A stretch of 64,000 nucleotides of DNA from Candidatus Tisiphia endosymbiont of Nedyus quadrimaculatus (GTDB taxonomy: Bacteria; Pseudomonadota; Alphaproteobacteria; Rickettsiales; Rickettsiaceae). The notes beneath the pieces were generated by a model. The model worked only from the letters and a program-made list of their open reading frames with translations, had not been told where the DNA came from and did no database searches. Positions within the stretch are counted from its first letter, which is position 1. Every line of letters starts with the position of its first letter. The position numbers and the translations under genes were made by a program. Of the stretch, positions 1-9,266 are shown piece after piece. Location: contig NZ_OZ060452.1 in assembly GCF_964059235.1 (NCBI RefSeq), positions 930,001 to 994,000 of the forward strand, in the 5' to 3' direction.

Positions 1-3
1 TAA

Positions 4-80
4 GCGAAGCAATCCAGGAAACAATCTATAGATAAATGATGTTACTGGATTGCTTCGTCGACCTTACGGTCTTCTCGCTA
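4..80. repeat. Dispersed intergenic palindromic repeat
   Basis: A 13-bp arm cgaagcaatccag (5-17) is repeated inverted as ctggattgcttcg (45-57), followed by a second small inverted part (accttacggtcttctcgc). The same layout, with arms around caatcca/tggattg and a gaccNNNNNggtctcgc tail, occurs at 36501-36585, so this is one member of a dispersed family. From 81 to 272 I see only further short repeat debris (a degenerate palindrome around 129-163) and no gene. Confidence 0.6.
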
Positions 81-272
81 ATAGACGTATAAAGAAGCTG
101 TATTTACTAACTTTCAACAGTTATGGTAGCATCCCCGTAAGGGTTAATGCCTACGCGGGAATAACACCGAAGCCGTATTAAGAATTCTATCCCTTATTTA
201 TCAAAGCTTATAGCTCGACTTTTAAATTACCCTGTTAAAATAAGACTAACACAAATGATGTCCTCCACTAAG

Positions 273-815
273 TCATTTTTGATCATTTGGTATTAATTTT
301 TGAATTTCTTTTTCTACTAATTGTTTTACTAATAAAGGCAAGTTTTTATCTAACCATTGACTCAATTGTGGTCGTAACATTTCAATAATTAGCTTCTCTA
401 ATGTTTTGACCGTAGGGTTCGAAGCATTTGCAGTAATCTCTTGAGCTGTTTTCGAGAAATGCTGGAAAATCTTAGTAGTTTCTGCTGCAGATTTATCGGA
501 TAGCAAGGATATCTGCGATAGTTCCTCTTCTAGTTCACTATGCCTATTATTTTCTAACTTATTTGCCTCATCCCCTACTATATTTGTCAATTCTAGTATT
601 TCATCATCGTTAGATTGGCTATTACTATAGTCAATTGAGGAGAAGCCGGTAGTGTCGTCTTCGATCGCTTGCCTATTACATATAGGCGTTGCTCCATCGC
701 TCCTGCTACCCAATCCTCCTGAATTGACTGTACCACGACTATCAATCACTCCTTTAATTGATTTCAATATCTCTTCAACTGACATATCTTGGTTTTTTTT
801 ATGATCTTTACTCAT
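273..815 (-). CDS. popZ: PopZ/DUF2497 family polar-organising protein
   Basis: A 180-residue acidic protein with the two conserved ends of the DUF2497/PopZ family: an N-terminal helix MSVEEILKSIKGVI (residues 11-24) and a C-terminal block with LRPQLSQWLDKNLP and the following LVEKEIQKLIP. In alphaproteobacteria PopZ assembles into a polar scaffold that anchors the chromosome origin through ParB. The family has a low-complexity, poorly conserved middle; here residues about 30-62 are encoded by a palindromic DNA insert (631-727) and are probably not ancestral. The start is the ATG at 815, which gives the usual short basic lead before the first helix. The link to a polar matrix in this organism is inference from the family. 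Confidence 0.75.
   Translation of the reverse strand: MSKDHKKNQDMSVEEILKSIKGVIDSRGTVNSGGLGSRSDGATPICNRQAIEDDTTGFSSIDYSNSQSNDDEILELTNIVGDEANKLENNRHSELEEELSQISLLSDKSAAETTKIFQHFSKTAQEITANASNPTVKTLEKLIIEMLRPQLSQWLDKNLPLLVKQLVEKEIQKLIPNDQK
631..727 (-). repeat. Rickettsia-palindromic-element-like insert inside popZ
   Basis: The arms tcaattgaggag (631-642) and ctcctgaattga (716-727) are inverted copies with one mismatch, and the inner segment around cgatcgcttgcctat/ataggcgttgctccatcg is also self-complementary. The unit is about 97 bp, keeps the reading frame and encodes a Ser/Gly/Asp-rich stretch with no counterpart in PopZ. This is the behaviour known for Rickettsia palindromic elements. Confidence 0.6.
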
Positions 816-840
816 ACACTACTATGATTCCAAAAGTTAA

Positions 841-964
841 TAGACGAAGATGAAAATCATGATAGTAGCAGGAATTACCAAGTCGAGGTGCTAGGCGTAC
901 ATTTAGTACGTGAACACCACATATCTTGGATAATGACGACGCAATTATTGATTTTCATCGAGTA
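841..964 (+). repeat. Degraded copy of IS630-derived mini-element
   Basis: The segment starts tagacgaagat and ends gattttcatcgagta, matching the body and right end of the two complete mini-elements at 50703-50842 and 51191-51337, including the central gtacatttagtacgtg hairpin. The first ~22 bp of the complete form are missing. It fills most of the gap between tolC and the popZ-like gene. Confidence 0.7.
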
Positions 965-967
965 TAA

Positions 968-2317
968 TTAAAAACCTATAATAAGTTTCTTCTTGAGTCC
1001 TTTAAACTCATCTTCAGGAGTAAAATATTTAACTTTTAATTTTAAGCTTTTTGCTGTCAATTCCCCAAGTAAAGATTTTATTTGGTAAGCTGCTAAAATA
1101 GAGTCTCTGTGTGCATCAACTTTTGACACCCTAGCACTATGTAATTTTTCTTCAGCAATTAAAACGTCTAAGATTGTTTTAGAACCAACAATTTCTTCCT
1201 GCATTGTCCCATCGTAAGCTATTTGAGCAGATTCTACACCTTGTGATGTGGCAATAACTTTAGACTTTGCTGCTTCAAATCCTTCCCAACTACCAATAGC
1301 ACTTGCCCGAATTTGTTTTATTGTATCATCAAGCTGAATAACTGCACTCCTAGTACTATTTTTAGCTTTCCTAATTTTTGAATATTCGCTACCCCCGTGA
1401 GAATAAATAGGTATATTAACTGATAATGTAGATGTAGTACTTCTATTATTGGTATTATATGGGCTTTCTGGAGTGTTATGGGTTTTACCAGATTGAACTT
1501 TAAAGCTTACCTTGGGTAAAAGTTCAGCTTTTGCTGCCAGTTCACTAGCTTTATAACTTTTAACACTATGTCTTGTACTATCTATGTTAGGATTAACATT
1601 TATCGCTCTTTGCATTAAAGCCTCTAATGAATTAGGTAAGTTATCAGGTATAGGAGGCATATCAATATCATTCGCTTCTATACCGAACATCCGAATGAAG
1701 CTTGCTTTTGTTGCTTGATAATTAGCATATGCGGTTAACTTCTCAGTTTCAGCTTTTGCAAGACCAGCCTTAGCAGTAGCTAAATCTATTGATGTTGCCT
1801 CACCTAATTTTAGTTTTTCTTCAATGGTTTCTAATTGCTGTTTGTTAGCTTTTACACTAATTTCAGAAATCTCATATTTTTCTTTTGTTTCATAACAATC
1901 GAGATAAGTTTTTATTAGGTTAAGAAGAATTTTTTGTTCTTCTGCATAATATTTAGCGCGCGATGCCCTAAAAGCTGATTGGGCGGCTTTCAAAGTTGCA
2001 ACACTACTCCCACCACTAAATATAGGCTGCTCTATTACTAAAGCTCCCTGTTGTGATTTCAGTTCTCTTTTAGAAGAAGCAGCATATTGACTATTCGGTT
2101 TATTCGTATTAATAGCAGAATCAATATTATAAGACGCACTGGGCATAAAACCTGAAAAAGCTGCAGAAAACTGTTCAATTTCATTTAAAAAAGTCTGCCT
2201 ATTGATTTGTAACTCACCATTATTATTATATGCACTAGTTAGAGCATCAGATAAGTTAACAGCATAAACTGAATAGTTTAGTAAAATGATAACGGTGAAG
2301 TATAGGAATTTATGCAT
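968..2317 (-). CDS. tolC: TolC family outer-membrane efflux/secretion channel
   Basis: A 449-residue protein of the usual TolC length. It opens with a signal peptide (MHKFLYFTVIILLNYSVYA) followed directly by the mature-start motif NLSDALTSAYNNN, then two internally similar halves rich in long amphipathic helices (for example LIKTYLDCYETKEKYEISE and the matching EEKLHSARVSKVDAHRDSILAAYQIKSLL near the end). TolC trimers span the outer membrane and periplasm and work with ABC or RND pumps. In Rickettsia typhi, TolC has been reported to export the ankyrin protein RARP-1 after Sec-dependent translocation, which makes this gene relevant to signal-peptide-bearing effector candidates in the window. 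No partner genes flank it. Confidence 0.92.
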   Translation of the reverse strand: MHKFLYFTVIILLNYSVYAVNLSDALTSAYNNNGELQINRQTFLNEIEQFSAAFSGFMPSASYNIDSAINTNKPNSQYAASSKRELKSQQGALVIEQPIFSGGSSVATLKAAQSAFRASRAKYYAEEQKILLNLIKTYLDCYETKEKYEISEISVKANKQQLETIEEKLKLGEATSIDLATAKAGLAKAETEKLTAYANYQATKASFIRMFGIEANDIDMPPIPDNLPNSLEALMQRAINVNPNIDSTRHSVKSYKASELAAKAELLPKVSFKVQSGKTHNTPESPYNTNNRSTTSTLSVNIPIYSHGGSEYSKIRKAKNSTRSAVIQLDDTIKQIRASAIGSWEGFEAAKSKVIATSQGVESAQIAYDGTMQEEIVGSKTILDVLIAEEKLHSARVSKVDAHRDSILAAYQIKSLLGELTAKSLKLKVKYFTPEDEFKGLKKKLIIGF

Positions 2318-2477
2318 AATTGGTTTTCTAAAAATATGTTTATGTTAAAAAATTTTGCTAGCTTATGCAAGAAGTTAAAGGTATTCTTGATCTAAAACTT
2401 GATTTGTTGTGATAAAGCTAGCACGTATAGCTAACCAAAAAATATTTAAGCCGTAGTAATGATGATAGCCTTGATGT

Positions 2478-2562
2478 CATGCCCTCTTCGGTGCGGAATA
2501 TAAAAAATAGCCTGAAAGGCTATTATATATCGTAGATCCCTGCCTATGCAGGGATGACATAG
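2478..2562. repeat. Dispersed palindromic repeat, copy 1
   Basis: Shares its body with 4103-4193: both have a gatgtcat start, the string aaaaaatagcctgaaag, a gatccc...gcctacgctgggatgacat-type end and an internal self-complementary part. It lies in the 436-bp space between the divergent tolC and the 417-aa gene; nothing else recognisable is in that space. Confidence 0.65.
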
Positions 2563-2753
2563 CTTTAGCTAAGATAACATTAACATATGGCTAAAACCTT
2601 CTCGGGTTAACTATATAATAGCTCAGATCAAATCAATTAGCTATAACATATCAAAAACTAACTGTCAGAGCAATATAACAGTTTTAAAGTGCAGTTTTTA
2701 TTTGTATTATTTGAGTAATAATTTAAAAATTTTAATATAATTCAATTATCTAT

Positions 2754-4007
2754 ATGCCTAATATATACTCTTTCCTTTCAAAAGTCGCTTTACCCACTAT
2801 CTTATCAGATGCTTCTATTGCTAGTGCTATAGAACAGTTAAAGTTTGATTCTATGAAAACACTCAAAACGTTTCCTAGGAACTTAAGGGCTATTAAAAAA
2901 AGAGTTGACTATATATATAACATATTTCTTGATTCAGAAGATCAACAAAGGGAACGAGAAATAGCTGAATCATTCAGAGAAACAGTAGGTAATTCCTTAG
3001 ATGAATTAGAAAAGTACATTGATGAACAGCAACCGGTAAAGGAAGAGATATTATTCTTTGAAGATGCTTTCATTGAGCTAATAATAAAAGTTCTTGAAAG
3101 TATTGTGGAGTTTCAAAATAGACTAGATATCTTGTATCCTGGAGCGTCAAAAGAGATCGTTGATTATTTAGGTAATTTATTAATTGGTATAATAGTTGTG
3201 CAAATGCCTGTAGTCGGTTTAATACTCAAGGGAAGTGGCTTATTAGACTCAGTAAAATCTTTTCTCAGTACTGAGAATCTAACAAAGACAGTAGATAATT
3301 GGCAAGAAAAACTAGAAATAGTTAGAGAAAAACGAGCCGAAATAGAAAAAAGTACAAATCTTAAAGAAAAATATTCCAAAGCTACGCAGATTGTTGAAAT
3401 CACAGAAATAGCAGGAGTATCACCTGTAGCTGTAGCAGAATTAGGGTTAGATATTGACTCTTTGAAGAAAATTAATAAATTGGTTGCACAAGATCCAAAA
3501 GAAAAAAAATCTTTTAAAAAACTTATTGACTTATCTGAAGAAATCCCTCATACTAAAGATGGTATAATGGTAGGTGTTGACCTTCTGCGTAAAGGTATGA
3601 CTAGAATCCTTGGAAATATACCTGATCAAGGAAAAGAGCTAAAAAAATCAATTGAAACCGAATTATCTCACATAAAAGAAAACCTCCTTGCTGTATTAGA
3701 TCCCAATAAAAGCATTCTTGAGAAGTTAGGATATTGCCACAAAGCAGCCAAAAATATATTGATTATTGAATCTAAAATACAAGAAACAGTCAAATTAATA
3801 CCTGACAGGGAAAAAATCACCACATCTTTTGCAAATTTAGTTAAGGATAAGACAAAAAATATTCTACCAGCATATTTTTTGAAAAACCTTACATCGTTAA
3901 GAACCCCGTTAGAATCGTTACCTGAACTACTACAAGTAGGAAATGCTATGAAAGTAGTCCTTGAAAATAGTAGTAGTAAAACCCAAGGTGTAGTACGAAA
4001 AAGGTAA
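2754..4007 (+). CDS. Unknown 417-aa helical protein
   Basis: I do not recognise this protein. It is almost entirely helical and rich in Lys, Glu and Ile, with charged coiled-coil-like stretches (DSEDQQREREIAESFRETV near residue 60; WQEKLEIVREKRAEIEKS near 185) around one hydrophobic segment at about residues 139-165 (YLGNLLIGIIVVQMPVVGLI) that could be a membrane helix or hairpin. No signal peptide is present. The start is the ATG at 2754, the first in a frame open only from just upstream, with a weak AT-rich leader. It stands alone between repeat-filled spacers, upstream of gyrB on the same strand. Its base use matches neighbouring core genes, so it may be a lineage-specific resident gene rather than recent cargo. 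Function unknown; a secreted or membrane-associated effector is only a guess. Confidence 0.6.
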   Translation: MPNIYSFLSKVALPTILSDASIASAIEQLKFDSMKTLKTFPRNLRAIKKRVDYIYNIFLDSEDQQREREIAESFRETVGNSLDELEKYIDEQQPVKEEILFFEDAFIELIIKVLESIVEFQNRLDILYPGASKEIVDYLGNLLIGIIVVQMPVVGLILKGSGLLDSVKSFLSTENLTKTVDNWQEKLEIVREKRAEIEKSTNLKEKYSKATQIVEITEIAGVSPVAVAELGLDIDSLKKINKLVAQDPKEKKSFKKLIDLSEEIPHTKDGIMVGVDLLRKGMTRILGNIPDQGKELKKSIETELSHIKENLLAVLDPNKSILEKLGYCHKAAKNILIIESKIQETVKLIPDREKITTSFANLVKDKTKNILPAYFLKNLTSLRTPLESLPELLQVGNAMKVVLENSSSKTQGVVRKR

Positions 4008-4031
4008 CATTTTGCTAAAAACATGATTTTA

Positions 4032-4238
4032 CTCGATAATCAAGTTTTTATTAAGTTATATAATTCATGGCAGTGTGAAAATCATGAAAAGAAGCTGAGA
4101 AGATGTCATTCCCGCACAGGTAGCGGAATCTAAAAAATAGCCTGAAAGACTATTTAAACTTTTTTAGATCCCAGCCTACGCTGGGATGACATAAACTACC
4201 ATGAATTGTAGCCTTCAGAAAAAAACTTGATTATCGAG
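4032..4238. repeat. 207-bp element bounded by perfect 18-bp inverted arms, containing repeat copy 2
   Basis: The arm ctcgataatcaagttttt (4032-4049) returns exactly inverted at 4221-4238. A second nested pair, ttcatgg near 4065 and ccatgaa near 4200, lies inside, and the centre (4103-4193) is the dispersed repeat also found at 2478-2562. The whole unit could fold into one long cruciform. It occupies most of the gap before gyrB. Confidence 0.7.
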
Positions 4239-4259
4239 TTTTTAGCTTTAGAAAGGTTT

Positions 4260-4297
4260 AAAATGCATTCGCGTTAGCCGCTTTAAGAATGCATTTT
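4260..4297. repeat. Hairpin with conserved loop AGCCGCTT (copy a)
   Basis: An 11-bp stem aaaatgcattc/gaatgcatttt encloses the loop gcgttagccgcttta. The same loop core with different stems occurs at 8031-8070 (inverted, agccactt) and 8141-8173. It could end transcription of the upstream gene, since a short T-run follows. Confidence 0.55.
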
Positions 4298-4322
4298 TCC
4301 TTATTTTAATAAACTACTTGAA

Positions 4323-6811
<2,489 letters not shown>

Positions 6812-6868
6812 AACTCATAGGCACTCCCTTAAAGGTTAACTAAATTTTTATAGCAAGAAGTAGAAGTG

Positions 6869-6898
6869 TATACTCGATGAAAATCAAGAATTGCGTTA
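6869..6898 (-). repeat. Truncated end of IS630-derived mini-element
   Basis: tatactcgatgaaaatcaag followed by aattgcgtt is the reverse complement of the right end of the mini-elements at 50703-50842 and 51191-51337. Only about 30 bp remain, 60 bp after the gyrB stop. Confidence 0.55.
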
Positions 6899-6955
6899 AT
6901 TTCCCATTGAGAATGCTTATCCTTTATTAGACATCATCAAGAAGGTTGTGTAACG

Positions 6956-7855
6956 ATGAAAAATTACTTGAACCAGATTAAATTGGGTATCAAGATTGGA
7001 TTCATGGTGTTCATGGGCTTTTTCGCTTTTGAAGCAAATGCTCAAATTGTACAAGCATCTTCGGTTAACGAGATTAAAACATATACTTCTCAATTTGACG
7101 GCGAAAACACTCTTGTTTTATTTGACCTCGATTATGTACTGTTTGTGCCACGGGATAGCGTGTTAAGATATGCGGGCGAGAAAGACAATTATCGTTCAAA
7201 ACACCTCAAAGCCATCTTTAAAGATTTTCAAGGAAAAGAGATTGTACTTAATGGGTGTAAAGTACCGATGGAAGAGTATTTAACTAGTCAGATTTTATCT
7301 TCTAGTAAGGTTGAGTTGGTTTCTTCGGACATGCCAAGCTTTGTTAACGAACTTGATTCTCAAAAAATGACTATTGTCGGGTTTACGACCAACAGCAGTG
7401 GGAAATACGGTATCGTTCAGAATGAAGCACAACTTCATTTATCACGCTTAAAGTCTCTTGGGTATCATTTTAAAGATAATGATGATTTATTAAAGGGTTA
7501 CTTTCCTGAATGTATTTCTCGTGTTATATTCACGAACAAAACAGATAAAGGGAAAGTGCTTTTAGGTTTCTTGGAGCAATTAAATAAAAATTACAAAAAT
7601 ATCGTTCTTGTTGATGACAGATTGAAAAATCTAATTTCAGTACAAAATGTACTTAAAGATAAAGATCCTCAAATTAATTATCTAGGTATTCATTATACTG
7701 AGCTCAAAGATAAAAATGAGGTATTAAATCAGGATATAGCAGATAAACAGTTTCAGGTATTATCTCAAGAGCATATATGGTTGAGTGACGATGAGGCACA
7801 AGCTCGACTGAATAGGAGCTTCGTCCGGAATCTAAGGTTTTACAATTTTCGCTAG
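6956..7855 (+). CDS. DUF2608 HAD-like exported protein
   Basis: A 299-residue protein with a clear signal peptide (hydrophobic FMVFMGFFAFEANA, residues 17-30, ending in a cleavage-type ANA|Q). The mature part has the HAD-like motif I LVLFDLDYVLF with the two Asp residues, a downstream Thr/Ser in VGFTTNSSGK, and the late acidic motif IVLVDDRLKNL. This matches the DUF2608 family known from Rickettsia, Legionella and other intracellular bacteria, whose substrates are unknown. Export predicts a periplasmic or secreted phosphatase-like role. The last ~7 residues (RNLRFYNFR) and the stop lie in the terminal ~48 bp of an IS6-type element (7836-7883), so the original C-terminus has been slightly rewritten. 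Confidence 0.75.
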   Translation: MKNYLNQIKLGIKIGFMVFMGFFAFEANAQIVQASSVNEIKTYTSQFDGENTLVLFDLDYVLFVPRDSVLRYAGEKDNYRSKHLKAIFKDFQGKEIVLNGCKVPMEEYLTSQILSSSKVELVSSDMPSFVNELDSQKMTIVGFTTNSSGKYGIVQNEAQLHLSRLKSLGYHFKDNDDLLKGYFPECISRVIFTNKTDKGKVLLGFLEQLNKNYKNIVLVDDRLKNLISVQNVLKDKDPQINYLGIHYTELKDKNEVLNQDIADKQFQVLSQEHIWLSDDEAQARLNRSFVRNLRFYNFR

Positions 7856-7883
7856 ACCACGATTTACAAATGTGACAGAACCC
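7836..7883 (-). mobile_element. IS6-type element end (remnant)
   Basis: This segment is the reverse complement, with few mismatches, of the ~48 bp at 12266-12313, which begin with the terminal repeat ggttctgtcgcat. Only one end remains; it supplies the stop codon of the DUF2608 gene. Confidence 0.6.
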
Positions 7884-8030
7884 TCGAATGACATCGGTAG
7901 TAGTTAAATTTAAGTTTATATCAACTATTGACTGTGACTTTCAAACTGCCCTAGTTTTAAATAATGTTATTTAACCTCAGTTCGATATAAGAATTAATAA
8001 TTCTTATATTGAACTGGCTTTGTTATAAGG

Positions 8031-8070
8031 AAAAATGTACTCTTGAAGTGGCTGACGCGAGTGCATTTTA
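8031..8070. repeat. Hairpin with conserved loop (copy b)
   Basis: Stem aaaatgtactc/gagtgcatttt with a loop that reads gcgtcagccacttcaa on the other strand, matching the loop of 4260-4297 while the stem bases differ. Confidence 0.5.
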
Positions 8071-8140
8071 ACTTTTTTCATCATTCAATATGTGATTTTA
8101 ATTATTAAAATCACATATTGAATGGAGTGTTATATTTTAA

Positions 8141-8173
8141 CAATCAGGTGGGCAGCCGCTTCAAACCTGATTG
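8141..8173. repeat. Hairpin with conserved loop (copy c)
   Basis: Stem caatcaggt/acctgattg with loop gggcagccgcttcaa. The outer bases gtgttatat (8127-8135) and atataacac (8180-8188) extend the stem. The loop core agccgctt is shared with copies a and b. Confidence 0.5.
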
Positions 8174-8233
8174 TTTCTATATATAACACGAAAGTTCGAT
8201 GTAACTTGTTACATCGAATTCAGGTTATTTAAG

Positions 8234-8262
8234 TTGACAGTTTAACATTATCTAACTATAAA
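8234..8262 (+). promoter_or_regulatory. Sigma70-type promoter for rpmH-rnpA
   Basis: A perfect -35 TTGACA (8234-8239), exactly 17 bp, then -10 TATAAA (8257-8262), 32 bp before the rpmH ATG. This is the best promoter match seen in the window. Confidence 0.75.
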
Positions 8263-8294
8263 GAAATATATTATTTCGTATTGGATGTGAATTT

Positions 8295-8429
8295 ATGAAA
8301 CGTACATTTCAACCTAGCAATTTAGTAAGAAAAAGAAGACATGGATTTAGGGCAAGAATGGCGACTGTCGGCGGTAGAGAAATTTTAAGGAAACGCCGAG
8401 CAAAAGGCAGAAAAAAATTATCAGCGTAG
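8295..8429 (+). CDS. rpmH: 50S ribosomal protein L34
   Basis: A 44-residue, very basic protein ([20 protein letters not shown], ending KKLSA) of exactly the conserved L34 form. It binds 23S rRNA in the large subunit. It is followed after 3 bp by rnpA, the standard bacterial rpmH-rnpA order, and is preceded by a strong sigma70 promoter at 8234-8262. Confidence 0.98.
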   Translation: MKRTFQPSNLVRKRRHGFRARMATVGGREILRKRRAKGRKKLSA

Positions 8430-8432
8430 TAA

Positions 8433-8861
8433 GTGCTTATCTCATCCCTAAAAAATCAGAAAGAATTTGACCTAGTTAATAAATTAGGAAAAAAGTTCCA
8501 TTGTCTTTATTTTATCACAATAATAGCAAAGAATTCTACTAAACTCTTTGCAAAACTAAATGTGAAAGGTAATATTGACGACAAAACTACCCAAGTGCAG
8601 CTATGTAAGAAATCTGGTGAGATTCTACATAATTCGTCAAATACATTACTTTTTGGCATGAAAGTCGGAAAAAAGTTAGGAAACGCTGTTATTCGTAATA
8701 AAATCAAAAGACGCATTAGGCATTTAGTTAGACTGCTAAGCAAGGAATCAAAATTCAAACAAAATAGTTGGGCAATGATAGTTGTCCCTAGGAAAGGTTT
8801 TGAGCAAATTGAATTTGCAACTTTATTAAGTGAACTATATAAGATAGTTTCAAAGGTGTAA
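8433..8861 (+). CDS. rnpA: Ribonuclease P protein component
   Basis: A 142-residue basic protein that binds the RNase P RNA and helps mature tRNA 5' ends. The diagnostic motif VGKKLGNAVIRNKIKRRIRH lies in the middle, followed by the conserved VVPRKGFEQIEF block. The start is a GTG 3 bp after the rpmH stop, which implies translational coupling; no later start would keep the N-terminal KNQKEFDLVNKLGKK block typical of RnpA. A long antisense frame overlaps it and is only a shadow. Confidence 0.95.
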   Translation: MLISSLKNQKEFDLVNKLGKKFHCLYFITIIAKNSTKLFAKLNVKGNIDDKTTQVQLCKKSGEILHNSSNTLLFGMKVGKKLGNAVIRNKIKRRIRHLVRLLSKESKFKQNSWAMIVVPRKGFEQIEFATLLSELYKIVSKV

Positions 8862-8922
8862 TCCTTGTATAATGCATAAATTACCTTGCTTGTAATAAAC
8901 CTATTAATATACAAATACCCCC

Positions 8923-9153
8923 GGTTCTGTCGCATCTATTGCAAATAACACAAGGGAAGAGTAGAATAGTGTAAAGAAAGTATATCTATGCCATTTTATA
9001 TTTCTCCGAAACTGCTTAAATATTTTAAAGGATTCTGTTCTTCACCAAAAATTATCATGTTATTTGTTTATATGAAATGTAGATTTTCTTTGAGCTATCA
9101 AGATTTAGAAGAAATGGCTATTATTAGAGGCGCTAGAATAGATCATGCTACTT
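8923..9153 (+). pseudogene. IS6-type transposase N-terminal fragment
   Basis: The terminal repeat ggttctgtcgcatc (8923-8936) is followed by a frame starting at 8988 with KCRFSLSYQDLEEMAIIRG and ARIDHATL, the N-terminal part of IS6/IS26-family transposases (FSLSYRDLEE...RGVxVDH). The frame breaks off exactly where the 49-bp palindrome at 9154 begins, so the catalytic DDE part is missing. Confidence 0.75.
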
Positions 9154-9203
9154 TAACCTCAGTTCGATATAAGAATTAATAATTCTTATATCGAACTGAG
9201 GTT
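9154..9203. repeat. 49-bp near-perfect palindrome inside an IS6 remnant
   Basis: aacctcagttcgatataaga and its exact inverse meet around a short aattaataatt centre. The flanks on both sides read actt, a possible 4-bp target duplication (9150-9153 and 9204-9207). A further inverted end, attgaattcaggtt, stops at 9260, seven bases from the lepA stop. Between them, 9206-9236 match the start of the recombinase fragment at 45350. Confidence 0.65.
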
Positions 9204-9266
9204 ACTTATAACATGTTTTTAAGATATAAGAACCCTAGAATGTTGTATTGAATTCAGGTTATGATA

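Larger units (their letters stand above)
7973..8226. mobile_element. 254-bp stacked-hairpin element with ATTT target duplication
   Basis: Bounded by aacctcagttcgat (7973-7986) and its imperfect inverse atcgaattcaggtt (8213-8226), and flanked on both sides by attt (7969-7972 and 8227-8230). Inside are consecutive palindromes: 7979-8015, 8031-8070, a 43-bp near-perfect palindrome 8082-8124, a long hairpin 8127-8188 and the terminal one. No ORF. It looks like a non-autonomous mobile element (MITE-like); the same terminal repeat occurs at 9155, 9260, 12915, 31379 and 37911. It ends 7 bp before the rpmH -35 box. Confidence 0.6.

Noticed and set aside
3164-4024. Two antisense frames within the 417-aa gene
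   Set aside because: Both lie opposite a longer frame with sensible composition and have no ribosome sites or motifs.
7973-8226. CRISPR-like repeated hairpins
   Set aside because: The palindromes differ in sequence and there are no equal repeats with unique spacers; no cas genes are present anywhere in the window.
8507-8935. 142-aa open frame antisense to rnpA
   Set aside because: It is the complement of a well-supported rnpA, has no ribosome site and shows no recognisable motif.
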